Position numbers and translations under genes: made by a program | Assembly: GCF_011058255.1 (NCBI RefSeq) | Contig: NZ_JAALFH010000067.1 | Coordinates: 183,724-247,723 of the forward strand | Direction: 5' to 3' | Source: Thioalkalivibrio sp. XN8 | Lineage (GTDB): Bacteria > Pseudomonadota > Gammaproteobacteria > Steroidobacterales > XN24 | DNA: 64,000 nucleotides | Shown: piece after piece, positions 55,025 through 63,571 of the stretch | How positions within the stretch are numbered: the stretch's first letter is position 1 | How the letters are laid out: every line of letters begins with the position of its first letter | The notes under the pieces: model-generated | Seen by the model: the letters and a program-made list of their open reading frames with translations, nothing else | What the model was told of the DNA's origin: nothing | Databases searched by the model: none

Positions 55025-57067
55025 ATGGCGACGATGTCTTCGAATCCCATCCTGGATGATGCCAGGCAGCTGATCGCGGCCGGCCGCAGCGCCGAGGCCA
55101 TGGCATTGCTGCAGGCCCACGAGGCGGACCGGGCCTGCGCCGCCCGGCTGCGCGAGCTCTGCCTGGGCGAGCGGCTGCGGGAACAGGCCATGGCGGTCAG
55201 CCGGCAGCTCGCCGCCGGGCAGGACGCGGAGGCGGCGGTGAGCCGCTCGGCGATCGCCCTGCTGCAGGGCGACCCGCAGCGCGCGCTGTTCGAGGCCGGC
55301 ATCGCCATCGAGATCGATCCGCGTCTCGCCGCCGGCTACAATCATCGTGCGCGGGCGCTGCACAATTCCGGGCAGTCCCTGCAGGCGGTGTCGGTATTGC
55401 GCAAGGCCGTCGAGCTGGAGGAGAACTACCCCGAGGCGTGGGCCAACCTCGGCCTGGTCCTGCGCGCGACCGGGGCCAGGGGGGAGGCCGTCAGGGCGTA
55501 CCGGCGCGCCGTGGAGCTGGCGCCCGGCTTCGTCGGCGCCGAGCTGAACCTCGGTATCTCGCTGCTGCTGATCGATCATATCGACGAGGGCCTGTTCTGC
55601 CTGCAGTCGGTCCTGAAGCGCGATCCGCACAACCAGGAGGCGCTGGTCAACGCGGGGCTGGCCCTGCACCTCAAGGGACAGCTCGACCAGGCGCGGCAGT
55701 ACTTCGAGCGCGCCATTCAGCTGGATGAGAACAATCCCCTGGCCTGGTGCTATCTCGGGATCCTGCTGCACGAGTGCCACGAGCCGGCGAAGGCGCAGCA
55801 GGCCCTGGAACGGGCCGTCACCCTGAACCCTATGGAAGTCGAGGCCTGGGTCGAGCTGGCCGGCATCCACGAGAAGGCGGGCCGGCTCGACGAGACGGCC
55901 GCGGCGCTGGGGCGGGCGCTCGAGATCGATCCCGATAATCCGGCCGCGCTGCTGGAACTCGCCCGGCTCAGGCGCCGGGAGGGCCGGCTCGACGAGGCGC
56001 TCGAACTCTTGCAGCAGCTCGGTGAGCGGCCGTTGCCGGCGCGGCTGCGCCAGCAGGAACGCTTCGAGGTGGGGATCGCGCTCGACCGGGCCGGTCGCTA
56101 TGACGAAGCCTTTGAGGCGTATCGCCAGGGCAACGAGTTACTGGCGCGCAATATCCGGCGGCGTGAGGTCGATCCCCGGGCCTTCGGCCGGGAGTGCGAG
56201 CGGCTGGAGCGCTGGGCAGACCGCGGCGCGCCAGGCGCGCGGCCGCAAGACGGCGATCCCGTGGACGACAGCGGCGCGGACCTGTGCTTCCTCGTCGGGT
56301 TCCAGCGCTCCGGTACGACCCTGCTCGAGACCATGCTGAATGCCCACCCCGAAGTTGTCTCGATTGATGAGCAGCCGACGCTGGAGCGGGTGATCGATAC
56401 CTTGCGCGCCGGCGAACCCGGCTATCCGGAAGCGCTGGACACCCTCGACGGGCCGCGGCTGTCCGAGTTGCGCCGGCGGTACCGGGCCGAGACTGAACGC
56501 TACCTCGGCGCTCGCAGCGCGGGCCTCGTGGTGGACAAGCTGCCGCTGCGCTTCATGCACGCGGGGCTGGTCAGCCGCTTGTTCCCGGAGGCCCGCATCC
56601 TGTTCGCGCTGCGTCACCCCTGCGACGTGGTGCTGAGCAACTTCATGCAGGCCTTTGCCGTCAACGAGGCGTCGATCCACCTCGATTCGGTGGAGAGCAG
56701 CGCTGCGGCCTACGCCCGGGCCATGGGCCTGTGGCGCCGGCTGGAGGCACTGCTGCCGCTGCGCCTTCAGTACACGCGCTACGAGGACCTGGTCACGGAC
56801 CCGCAGGCGGAAATGGCCTCGGTCTGCGCCTTCCTCGGGATCGAGCCGGTGCCCGCCATGTTCGACGCAGCCGCCCGGCTGGCCGGCAGGACGCCGGTGC
56901 GCACCGCCAGCTACCAGCAGGTCGCCGAGCCGATTCACCGACGCTCGGCGGGGCGCTGGCGAAATTATTACGCGCGGCTCGAACCCTGCCTCGAAGTGCT
57001 GCGGCCCTTTGCCGAGCACTACGGCTACGACCTCGCTCAGAACTCCCAGCCCAGCCCGACCACGTAG
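55025..57067 (+). CDS. TPR-repeat sulfotransferase
   Basis: This 680-residue protein has tetratricopeptide repeats in residues about 30-400 and a sulfotransferase domain in about 420-640. G-F-Q-R-S-G-T-T-L-L (about 425-434) is the PAPS 5'-phosphosulfate loop, and R-H-P-C-D-V-V-L-S-N the 3'-phosphate site. Such proteins transfer sulfate to glycans, lipids or proteins; the acceptor is unknown. Its 3' end overlaps that of the convergent DUF481 gene by 31 bp. It is divergent from the metallophosphoesterase gene. Confidence 0.87.
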   Translation: MATMSSNPILDDARQLIAAGRSAEAMALLQAHEADRACAARLRELCLGERLREQAMAVSRQLAAGQDAEAAVSRSAIALLQGDPQRALFEAGIAIEIDPRLAAGYNHRARALHNSGQSLQAVSVLRKAVELEENYPEAWANLGLVLRATGARGEAVRAYRRAVELAPGFVGAELNLGISLLLIDHIDEGLFCLQSVLKRDPHNQEALVNAGLALHLKGQLDQARQYFERAIQLDENNPLAWCYLGILLHECHEPAKAQQALERAVTLNPMEVEAWVELAGIHEKAGRLDETAAALGRALEIDPDNPAALLELARLRRREGRLDEALELLQQLGERPLPARLRQQERFEVGIALDRAGRYDEAFEAYRQGNELLARNIRRREVDPRAFGRECERLERWADRGAPGARPQDGDPVDDSGADLCFLVGFQRSGTTLLETMLNAHPEVVSIDEQPTLERVIDTLRAGEPGYPEALDTLDGPRLSELRRRYRAETERYLGARSAGLVVDKLPLRFMHAGLVSRLFPEARILFALRHPCDVVLSNFMQAFAVNEASIHLDSVESSAAAYARAMGLWRRLEALLPLRLQYTRYEDLVTDPQAEMASVCAFLGIEPVPAMFDAAARLAGRTPVRTASYQQVAEPIHRRSAGRWRNYYARLEPCLEVLRPFAEHYGYDLAQNSQPSPTT

Positions 57068-58128
57068 CGCCAGTCGTCCCGCTCGGGCTGCACGCCGTCA
57101 GCATCGCGCTGCGGTTCCTGGATCCGGTCCCAGATTACCGAGAAATCGAGATCCAGGCTGTCCGTCAGCTCGATTTGCAGGCCGCCCATCATGTGGTGAT
57201 TGTACTTGCCCGCGTCCGAGCTGGTGAGCTGGAAGCCGTACTCGTACTTGAAGTCGATCCAGTCGGTCAGCTCGCGCTCGTAGAAGGTGCCGAGCACCAG
57301 GGCGGCGCTGCCCACCGAATCGTCCTCCCCGAACTCCACTTCGTCAAACCGGGTGGCCTGGTAGGCGGGACCGGTAAACACGTCCCAGGACTCGTCGCCG
57401 GTGTCGATGAGCTGCCAGCCGAAGCCCGAGCCCACCCAGACCCGGTGGGCGACGTTCTGGAACGGATCGCGGAAGTACTCGCCGAACACCGGTCGGAGGA
57501 AGAACCGGTCGGTGAGGAAGCGGTCCCAGGAGAACGTCGCCCGGTGGTTGTTGGTGATCTCGACATCGTTGGTCTGGGCATAGTTGGCCAGGTAGTCGAG
57601 CCGCACCCGGTTCTTGACCGTGCGCCGCGTCGCGCTCGCCCGGGCGTAGAAGTCCCGCTGGTCCGAGTTGCCTTCACGCACGGTGGCGCCGGCGGACAGC
57701 CTGGCCGCCCAGAAATTGATTTCCTTCGGTTCCCCGGCCGTGATGCTGATGATCTCGCCCTGGGCGATGGTCGTGCCGGTGGCCAGGATGGTCAGCTCGC
57801 CGTCCTGCAGCACTACCTGACCGGTCGCGATCCGGTTACCGTTAGCCCGCACCTGGAGGATCTCGGCCGTCCGAAGCTCCTTGATGTCCCTCCAGTCGAG
57901 CATGACGACGCCGAGCTCGTCGCTGTCGAATTCGAGTTCGTTTTTGTACATCGCCTTGACCTGGCCCTTGAGCCACTCGTCCGAGGGCAGGCGCACCCAG
58001 TCGTAGTCTGCGGGTACAGGCGAGGCGTCCGGCCAGTTGAGCTGGGCCGGGGCCGGGCCAGCTGCGCACAAGGTGAGGCCGACGAAGGTGGACAGCACGA
58101 TGGCATGTCGCCAGATCCATGCGGGCAT
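57037..58128 (-). CDS. DUF481 outer-membrane beta-barrel protein
   Basis: The 363-residue protein has a signal peptide (1-28). A short N-terminal part (about 45-130) with V-K-A-M-Y-K-N-E-L-E-F-D-S-D precedes a 12-strand-like barrel domain with G-N-S-D-Q-R-D and a final Phe (W-E-F). This is DUF481, also called the salt-induced outer-membrane protein family. Function unknown. Confidence 0.85.
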   Translation of the reverse strand: MPAWIWRHAIVLSTFVGLTLCAAGPAPAQLNWPDASPVPADYDWVRLPSDEWLKGQVKAMYKNELEFDSDELGVVMLDWRDIKELRTAEILQVRANGNRIATGQVVLQDGELTILATGTTIAQGEIISITAGEPKEINFWAARLSAGATVREGNSDQRDFYARASATRRTVKNRVRLDYLANYAQTNDVEITNNHRATFSWDRFLTDRFFLRPVFGEYFRDPFQNVAHRVWVGSGFGWQLIDTGDESWDVFTGPAYQATRFDEVEFGEDDSVGSAALVLGTFYERELTDWIDFKYEYGFQLTSSDAGKYNHHMMGGLQIELTDSLDLDFSVIWDRIQEPQRDADGVQPERDDWRYVVGLGWEF

Positions 58129-58278
58129 CGGCTACAGTCTCTGTGACGGTCAAGGGCGGTGCAGGAGCGTAGCAGAAAGCAGCCTGTGGCACGATCCGCA
58201 GCTGCCTGGAATGCAATCTTCGGGCGTCTTCCGGCGTCATCCCCGGGAGATCCACACGCGTACCGAGGAGTATTCGAC

Positions 58279-58647
58279 ATGGCACTGGCGTTACGACTGG
58301 CGACAACGCTACTTGTACTGGTTTTCTTTGCATCCGGCGGCGCCAAGCTGATTGGGCTGCAGTTCGAGATCGAGGCCTTCACCCGGTGGGGCTACCCGCT
58401 GTGGTTCATGTACCTGGTCGGCGTCATCGAGGTGGGCGGCGCGGTCCTGCTGCTGGTGCCTCGGCTGACGGCGCCCGTCGCCGGCGGACTGGCCGCCTTC
58501 ATGCTGGGCGCGGTCGCCACCCACGTGGTGCATGCCGAGTGGGGTATGCTCGTCGTGGCCACGACCATTCTGCTGCTTGCGGCGTGGCGGGCCTGGGCCG
58601 GGTTGCGGATCGGGCGTAGCCTGCCCGAGCTTTATAGTCAGGTTTAA
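58279..58647 (+). CDS. DoxX-like membrane protein
   Basis: The 122-residue protein has four hydrophobic helices, the first with F-A-S-G-G-A-K-L, typical of DoxX. The ATG follows GAGGAG at 8 bases. DoxX proteins take part in quinone or thiol redox steps, but the subgroup here is not assigned. An upstream in-frame start at 58159 lacks a ribosome binding site. Confidence 0.83.
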   Translation: MALALRLATTLLVLVFFASGGAKLIGLQFEIEAFTRWGYPLWFMYLVGVIEVGGAVLLLVPRLTAPVAGGLAAFMLGAVATHVVHAEWGMLVVATTILLLAAWRAWAGLRIGRSLPELYSQV

Positions 58648-58680
58648 TTAAGTTACGTAAGATATAGAAAAATAATAACT

Positions 58681-59337
58681 TTGAGAATCAGGGCGGATTA
58701 TCGAGAGCGGGCAGTGGTGCGACCGGGTGACGAGTACTTCGTGCCCTCGCCGCTCCCCGGCGTGGAGCGGCTCATGCTCGATCGCGAGGGCGGCGAGGTC
58801 GCGCGGGCCACCAGCATTGTGCGCTATGCGCCGGGTTCGAGTTTCTCCACGCACACCCATGGCGGGGGTGAGGAGTTCCTGGTGCTGGAAGGGACGTTCG
58901 CCGACGAGCTGGGGGTCTACCCGGCCGGGACCTACGTCCGCGATCCGCCGGGATCCTCCCATGCGCCTTGGAGCGAACCGGGCTGCACCCTGTTCGTGAA
59001 GCTGCTCCAGTTCGACGCGGGGGACCTGCAACGCAAGGTCGTCGACACCCGCGCGGGCCAGTGGTTGCCGGGGCTGGTCGAGGGGCTCGAAGTCATGCCG
59101 CTGCATGAATTCGGCACCGAGCACGTGGCCCTGGTGCGCTGGGCGCCCGGCACGATATTCCAGCCGCACACGCACTACGGCGGCGAGGAAATCCTGGTCC
59201 TGGCGGGGACCTTCGAAGACGAGCACGGCTCGTATCCCGCCGGCAGCTGGCTGCGTTCGCCGTCGTTGAGCCGGCACCGCCCCTTTACCCGCGAGGGCTG
59301 TACGATCTACGTGAAGGTCGGGCACCTGCCGGCCTAG
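58681..59337 (+). CDS. Double-cupin protein (ChrR cupin-like)
   Basis: The 218-residue protein has two cupin domains. The first has H-T-H-G-G-G-E-E-F (about 59-67), the second H-T-H-Y-G-G-E-E-I (about 162-170); both keep the His-x-His and Glu metal ligands. ChrR anti-sigma factors carry one such domain, but the N-terminal zinc domain is absent here. The start is TTG; the protein start M-R-I-R-A-D matches conserved family starts, so I kept it. The 33-bp gap upstream is AT-rich. Confidence 0.83.
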   Translation: MRIRADYRERAVVRPGDEYFVPSPLPGVERLMLDREGGEVARATSIVRYAPGSSFSTHTHGGGEEFLVLEGTFADELGVYPAGTYVRDPPGSSHAPWSEPGCTLFVKLLQFDAGDLQRKVVDTRAGQWLPGLVEGLEVMPLHEFGTEHVALVRWAPGTIFQPHTHYGGEEILVLAGTFEDEHGSYPAGSWLRSPSLSRHRPFTREGCTIYVKVGHLPA

Positions 59338-59343
59338 CTCGGT

Positions 59344-59610
59344 TCAGCGGCCGTCGTCCGGTCCCGTGTCCTCCATCTCCTCGCCGATCGGCCTGCGCTG
59401 CCACCGGCCCTCCGCATCGCGGCGGAACTCCTCTTCCACCCTGAGCATCGCGGCCTGGTGGGCCTCTGCGGCGACGTCTTCCTCGCTCCGCGCCTTGGCC
59501 ATGGTGGCCTTCTCGACCACGCGGTTGTAACGGGCGCGGTACAACTCCTGCGCCTCGGTCGGCAGCTCGGCACGAATCGTCGGCGGCAACTGTTCGATCG
59601 ATTTGAACAT
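59344..59610 (-). CDS. ChaB family protein
   Basis: The 88-residue protein begins with S-I-E-Q-L-P-P-T-I-R and continues with Y-R-A-R-Y-N, the ChaB pattern. ChaB was first linked to cation transport and is often found with stress genes. It is 19 bp downstream of the SDR gene on the same strand, so they may share a transcript. Confidence 0.8.
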   Translation of the reverse strand: MFKSIEQLPPTIRAELPTEAQELYRARYNRVVEKATMAKARSEEDVAAEAHQAAMLRVEEEFRRDAEGRWQRRPIGEEMEDTGPDDGR

Positions 59611-59629
59611 GCTATGACCCTAGCATGCC

Positions 59630-60496
59630 TCAGCCGGCGACGGTGTCGCCGCCGAGGATGGGCAGCACCTCGCCGCTGATGAAGCCGGAATCCGCGTTGC
59701 TGGCCAAGAAGACGTAGGCGGGCGCGATCTCCTCCGGCTGGGCCGGCCGGCCGCGCGGCGTGCCGGCGCCGAAGTCCTCGACCTCCTCGGCGGGGCGCTC
59801 GGCGGGATTCAGCGGCGTCCAGACGGGCCCCGGAGCCACGCAGTTGACCCGTATCCCACGCTCCACCAGGTTGCGCGCCAGCGACTTGGTGAAGGCATGG
59901 ATCGCGCCCTTGGTGGCGGCGTAGTCGAGCAGGCCGGGGCTCCCTTCCAGGCCCGTGATCGAGCCGGTGTTGATGATCGCGCCGCCGCGGCCGAGATGGG
60001 CGAGCGCGTAGCGCGCCATGAAAAAATAGCCGTCGATGTTGGTGCGGAAAGTGCGGTCCCACTGTTCCAGCGAGATGTCTTCGATGTTCCGGCGATGCTT
60101 CTGGAAGGCGGCGTTGTTGACCAGGATGTCGAGCCCGCCGAGCGCTGCGACGACTTGCGCCACCGCTGCCCGGCAAAACCCCGCGTCCGACACGTCGCCG
60201 GGGACCAGCAGGGCGGTCCGGCCTTCCTGGTGAACGGCGGCCCGAGTGGTTTCGGCGTCGGCTTCCTCTTCCGGCAGGTAGATGATGGCGACATCCGCCC
60301 CCTCGCGGGCGAACAGCACGGCCACCGCGCGGCCGATGCCCGAGTCGCCGCCGGTGATCAGCGCTTTCATGCCCGCGAGCTTGCCGGCCGGCCTGTAGGC
60401 GGGGGCCTGGTAGCGCGGTTTCGGCTCCATGCGAGCTTCCAGGCCGGGCGGCGAGATCGGCTGCGGCGGGAACGGGGGCTCGGGTCGCTTGTTCAT
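59630..60496 (-). CDS. Short-chain dehydrogenase/reductase (SDR)
   Basis: The 288-residue protein has T-G-G-D-S-G-I-G near residue 49 (NAD(P) loop), N-N-A near 126, catalytic Ser in I-N-T-G-S-I, and Y-A-A-T-K with Lys. An N-terminal extension of about 40 residues rich in Pro is typical of the YghA/YhdF type. The substrate is not known. It sits between ChaB and the acyl-ligase gene, all on one strand, suggesting one operon. Confidence 0.9.
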   Translation of the reverse strand: MNKRPEPPFPPQPISPPGLEARMEPKPRYQAPAYRPAGKLAGMKALITGGDSGIGRAVAVLFAREGADVAIIYLPEEEADAETTRAAVHQEGRTALLVPGDVSDAGFCRAAVAQVVAALGGLDILVNNAAFQKHRRNIEDISLEQWDRTFRTNIDGYFFMARYALAHLGRGGAIINTGSITGLEGSPGLLDYAATKGAIHAFTKSLARNLVERGIRVNCVAPGPVWTPLNPAERPAEEVEDFGAGTPRGRPAQPEEIAPAYVFLASNADSGFISGEVLPILGGDTVAG

Positions 60497-60508
60497 AATG
60501 GCTCCGGG

Positions 60509-63169
60509 TCAGGATGGATGCAGGGCCTCGAGCTCGCGGCGCAGGCCGTCGAGCAGTCGCTGGCGCTGGTTGTCGCCCTCGCCCTGGGCCTCTAGTTGGC
60601 GCGCGCTGCGATGCTCGCCGAGATGGACAGTGATCCGGTGCGGCCGCGGCACCAGCCGCCCGACCGGCAAGGCGTCGAACGCGCCTTCGATCCAGACCGG
60701 CAGTACGCGCACATTCGGCGAGTTCTCCAGCAGGACGCCGATGCCTGGCCGCAGCGGGCCCAGTCGCCCGTCTGTCGAGCGCTGGCCCTCGGGAAACCAC
60801 ACCAGGCTCCGGCCCCGGTCGAGTACGGCCTTGGCGAAAGCCAGTTCCGACACCATGCTTCGTTCCGGGTCGATGGGGATCACCCGGCCGAGGCGGCTGA
60901 AGACGGTGAACACGCGGTTGCGATAGGCCCAGCCCGCCAGGCCGCCCCAGAACAGCTCCCGCCGGCGATCAGGCGGCAGGGCCGCCGCCAGCGCAAAGGG
61001 GTCCAGCAGGCTGGCGTGGTTCGGCGTGATGACCAGCGGCTCGCGGCCGGCGGGCGGCGAGCCTTCGCGCCGGACGCGAAATACGACTTGCATGAGCCCG
61101 CTGTTGAGCCGGTACAGGGCATTCGTGGCCGCTGCGCTGGCCCATGAACGCGGCTCGAGCCAGGTTTTCTGGTCCTCGCTCAGCCTGGCCTCGGGATCTT
61201 CGAGAGGGTCCTGCAGCTGCTCGGGCGACGGCTCCTCGCCGGCGACGACCTCGAGCAGGTCCCGGACGGTGTCGATGCCGGCGATATCGTCTTCCCGCAG
61301 TTCGACGCCGGTGGCCCGCATGATGTCCGTGCTGAGGTCCAGCCAGCCGAGCGAGTCGAGCCCCAGCGCGAGCCGGAAGCTGGTGTCCGGGCGCACCCTG
61401 GCGCCAGGAAAGCGCCGGCCGATCAGCTCCCAGGCCTGCCGGGCCCGGTCGTTGGCCAGGAGCTCGCGGTCTTCGGGCGCCATGTCCTCGATGGCCATGG
61501 GCTCCGGCTCGGACTCCGCCTCCTCGGCGCCGAGCGACTCGTAGCGTTCCTCCAGCTTGCCGCGACGAATCTTGTCGAGCCGGGTGCGGTCCAGCGGCTC
61601 GCGGGTGATCCGGAACCCATCGATGCGCTGGTGGGACGGCAGCTTCTCCGAGCATTCACCGACGGCGGCGCTGATCGTATCCTCCAGCGAGTCGGCGTCG
61701 TCACGCAGGGCCTCCGGCGCCGGGTGGATCACCGCCACCAGGCGATCGTCGTCCTTGAGGATGCCGATCTCGGCGATCTGCGGATGCGCGGCATAAGCCT
61801 CCTCCAGGGCCTCGGTGCGGATGTTCTCGCCGGAAGCTGTGACCAGCATGGTGCTCTTGCGCCCGAGCACGTGCAGGAAGCCGTCGTCATCCAGCCAGCC
61901 GAGATCGCCGGTCCTGAACCAGCCTTCTGCGGCAAAGGCCTCTTGCGTTTCTTCGTCCCGGTCGAGGTAGCCGTCGAAAACCCCGGGGCCGCGCGCGAGG
62001 ATCTCGCCGGCTTCCTCGTTGCCGTCGGATTCCACGCTGCGGTCGATGCGCAATTCCGTGCCCGGCACGACCCGGCCCACCGAGTCCGCGCTGCCATCGC
62101 CCGGGAGCTTGATGGTCAGGAGCGGCGCGGTCTCGGTCAGTCCGTAGCCGATGGCCACGTCCCAGCCGATGCCTCCGAGGCGCCGGGCCACGGCGGGATC
62201 CAGCGGTGAGCCGCCGGAGGCCAGCATGCGCAGGCGGGGCCCGATACGTTGGTGCAAGGGACGCAGCAGCCAGCGGCCCGCATTGAGGCCGGTGGCCGCG
62301 CGCAGGGCCGTGCTTGCGCGCAGCATGCCGCGGGCGAGGGCCCGGCCGGGAGCGGGCAGGGCGTCGATCCGTCGGTCCACGCCGGCCAGCAGCGCCGCGT
62401 AGAGGCCGGGCACACCAAGCACAATGGTCACGTCCTGTGCGCGGATAGCCCGAACGAGACCCGGGCCGGTCAGGGCCGCCGGCAGGACGATGGGCACGCC
62501 GAGGGCCAGGGGCAGCATGACGCCGATCACCAGCGGATAGACGTGGTGCAGCGGCAGGGGCTGGAGCATGCGGTCATCCGGCTGCACGAGCCCCGCCTCG
62601 TCCACCGCTTCGACCTGGTAACCGAGGTGGCGGTGCCGGAGCGGCACGCCCTTGGGCGGTCCGGTGGTGCCCGAGGTATAGAGAAGCACGGCGACATCGT
62701 CCGGACCCGGCATGGCCGGCAGTTCGCCTTCGTCCTTGAGCCAACGCTGCCAGGTTTCGTCGGCATCGTCGTCCAGGAGACCAAGTACCGTGCCGTCGTA
62801 ATCGAGTTCGTCGAGCAGCCGGCGGCGGGGCGCGTCGGCGACGACATATCGAATGCCGGCGTCGGTGAGGATCGTGACCAGGTATTCCGCTTCGAGCTGG
62901 GTATCCAGCGGCACTACGGTCACCCCGGCCCGCAGCAGGCCGAGGAACAGCTCGATCCAGGCCGTTCCGGGCGGCGCGAGGAGGGCGATGCGCCGCTCGC
63001 TGCCAAGGTCGTTGAGCGGGAGGCCGCGGGCAACGCTTTCGGCGCGCGCCGCGAGGCGCCGGCAGGAGAGAGCATGCGCCTCTTCCTCGTCGAGTTCGAT
63101 GAGGGCGGGCTCCCGGTCACGACGCCCGAGAGTTGCGAAGATTCGCTCCAACGGCAGCGCGTCGTTCAT
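60509..63169 (-). CDS. Three-domain AMP-ligase / acyl carrier / PlsC acyltransferase
   Basis: The 886-residue protein has an acyl-AMP ligase (about 1-550) with L-Y-T-S-G-T-T-G-P-P-K-G (about 160) and G-Y-G-L-T-E-T, a carrier domain (about 570-640) with G-L-D-S-L and an attachable Ser near 605, and a PlsC-type acyltransferase (about 700-886) with N-H-A-S-L-L-D and P-E-G-Q-R-S. It resembles Aas-like enzymes, but the internal carrier is unusual. It may activate a fatty acid, hold it as a thioester and pass it to a lysolipid or a sugar. The SDR starts 12 bp downstream. Confidence 0.87.
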   Translation of the reverse strand: MNDALPLERIFATLGRRDREPALIELDEEEAHALSCRRLAARAESVARGLPLNDLGSERRIALLAPPGTAWIELFLGLLRAGVTVVPLDTQLEAEYLVTILTDAGIRYVVADAPRRRLLDELDYDGTVLGLLDDDADETWQRWLKDEGELPAMPGPDDVAVLLYTSGTTGPPKGVPLRHRHLGYQVEAVDEAGLVQPDDRMLQPLPLHHVYPLVIGVMLPLALGVPIVLPAALTGPGLVRAIRAQDVTIVLGVPGLYAALLAGVDRRIDALPAPGRALARGMLRASTALRAATGLNAGRWLLRPLHQRIGPRLRMLASGGSPLDPAVARRLGGIGWDVAIGYGLTETAPLLTIKLPGDGSADSVGRVVPGTELRIDRSVESDGNEEAGEILARGPGVFDGYLDRDEETQEAFAAEGWFRTGDLGWLDDDGFLHVLGRKSTMLVTASGENIRTEALEEAYAAHPQIAEIGILKDDDRLVAVIHPAPEALRDDADSLEDTISAAVGECSEKLPSHQRIDGFRITREPLDRTRLDKIRRGKLEERYESLGAEEAESEPEPMAIEDMAPEDRELLANDRARQAWELIGRRFPGARVRPDTSFRLALGLDSLGWLDLSTDIMRATGVELREDDIAGIDTVRDLLEVVAGEEPSPEQLQDPLEDPEARLSEDQKTWLEPRSWASAAATNALYRLNSGLMQVVFRVRREGSPPAGREPLVITPNHASLLDPFALAAALPPDRRRELFWGGLAGWAYRNRVFTVFSRLGRVIPIDPERSMVSELAFAKAVLDRGRSLVWFPEGQRSTDGRLGPLRPGIGVLLENSPNVRVLPVWIEGAFDALPVGRLVPRPHRITVHLGEHRSARQLEAQGEGDNQRQRLLDGLRRELEALHPS

Positions 63170-63571
63170 GTCGGCTCTGGTGTCAGCTGTTGGCGAGCCA
63201 GCCTCTCCGGGTCGGTTGAGCAGGCGGCAATGGTGCCATTGATGATCAGGCGGGTATCCGGCGGCCGGCATTGACGTTGCGCAATGCATCCCGAGGGCCC
63301 GGCCCGGAGACTGCTGCCACGAACGGATTTTCTCAATGGGCGGCGGCGCGGTGCTCGCGCTCGTGGCAGGCCAGTCACACCCGGGCTAGCAGCCCTGGCT
63401 CCCCGTAACGACGGCCGCTACGAGGCAGGCTGCGCCGCCGGCCACCAACCAGCCGGCACCGGCGCTGTTTATCCGACGACGACGACGTGGAAAGATCCGT
63501 CGGCTTGATCGAACGCAATGCTGCGGCGCGTCGCAGCCGCTTACCCTTGGCGGCAACCGTGGAGCAGGGCC
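63170..63571. other. Intergenic region, 402 bp
   Basis: This divergent gap lies between the acyl-ligase gene and the sugar kinase gene. It contains an inverted repeat GCATTG/CAATGC at 63268-63287 and GGAGCAGG as ribosome binding site before 63572. Short open frames here look like high-GC background. Promoters for both genes must lie in it. Confidence 0.4.

Noticed and set aside
63268-63287. Inverted repeat GCATTG/CAATGC upstream of the acyl-ligase gene
   Set aside because: Six-base arms with eight-base spacing are expected by chance in a window this size and no regulator is suggested.
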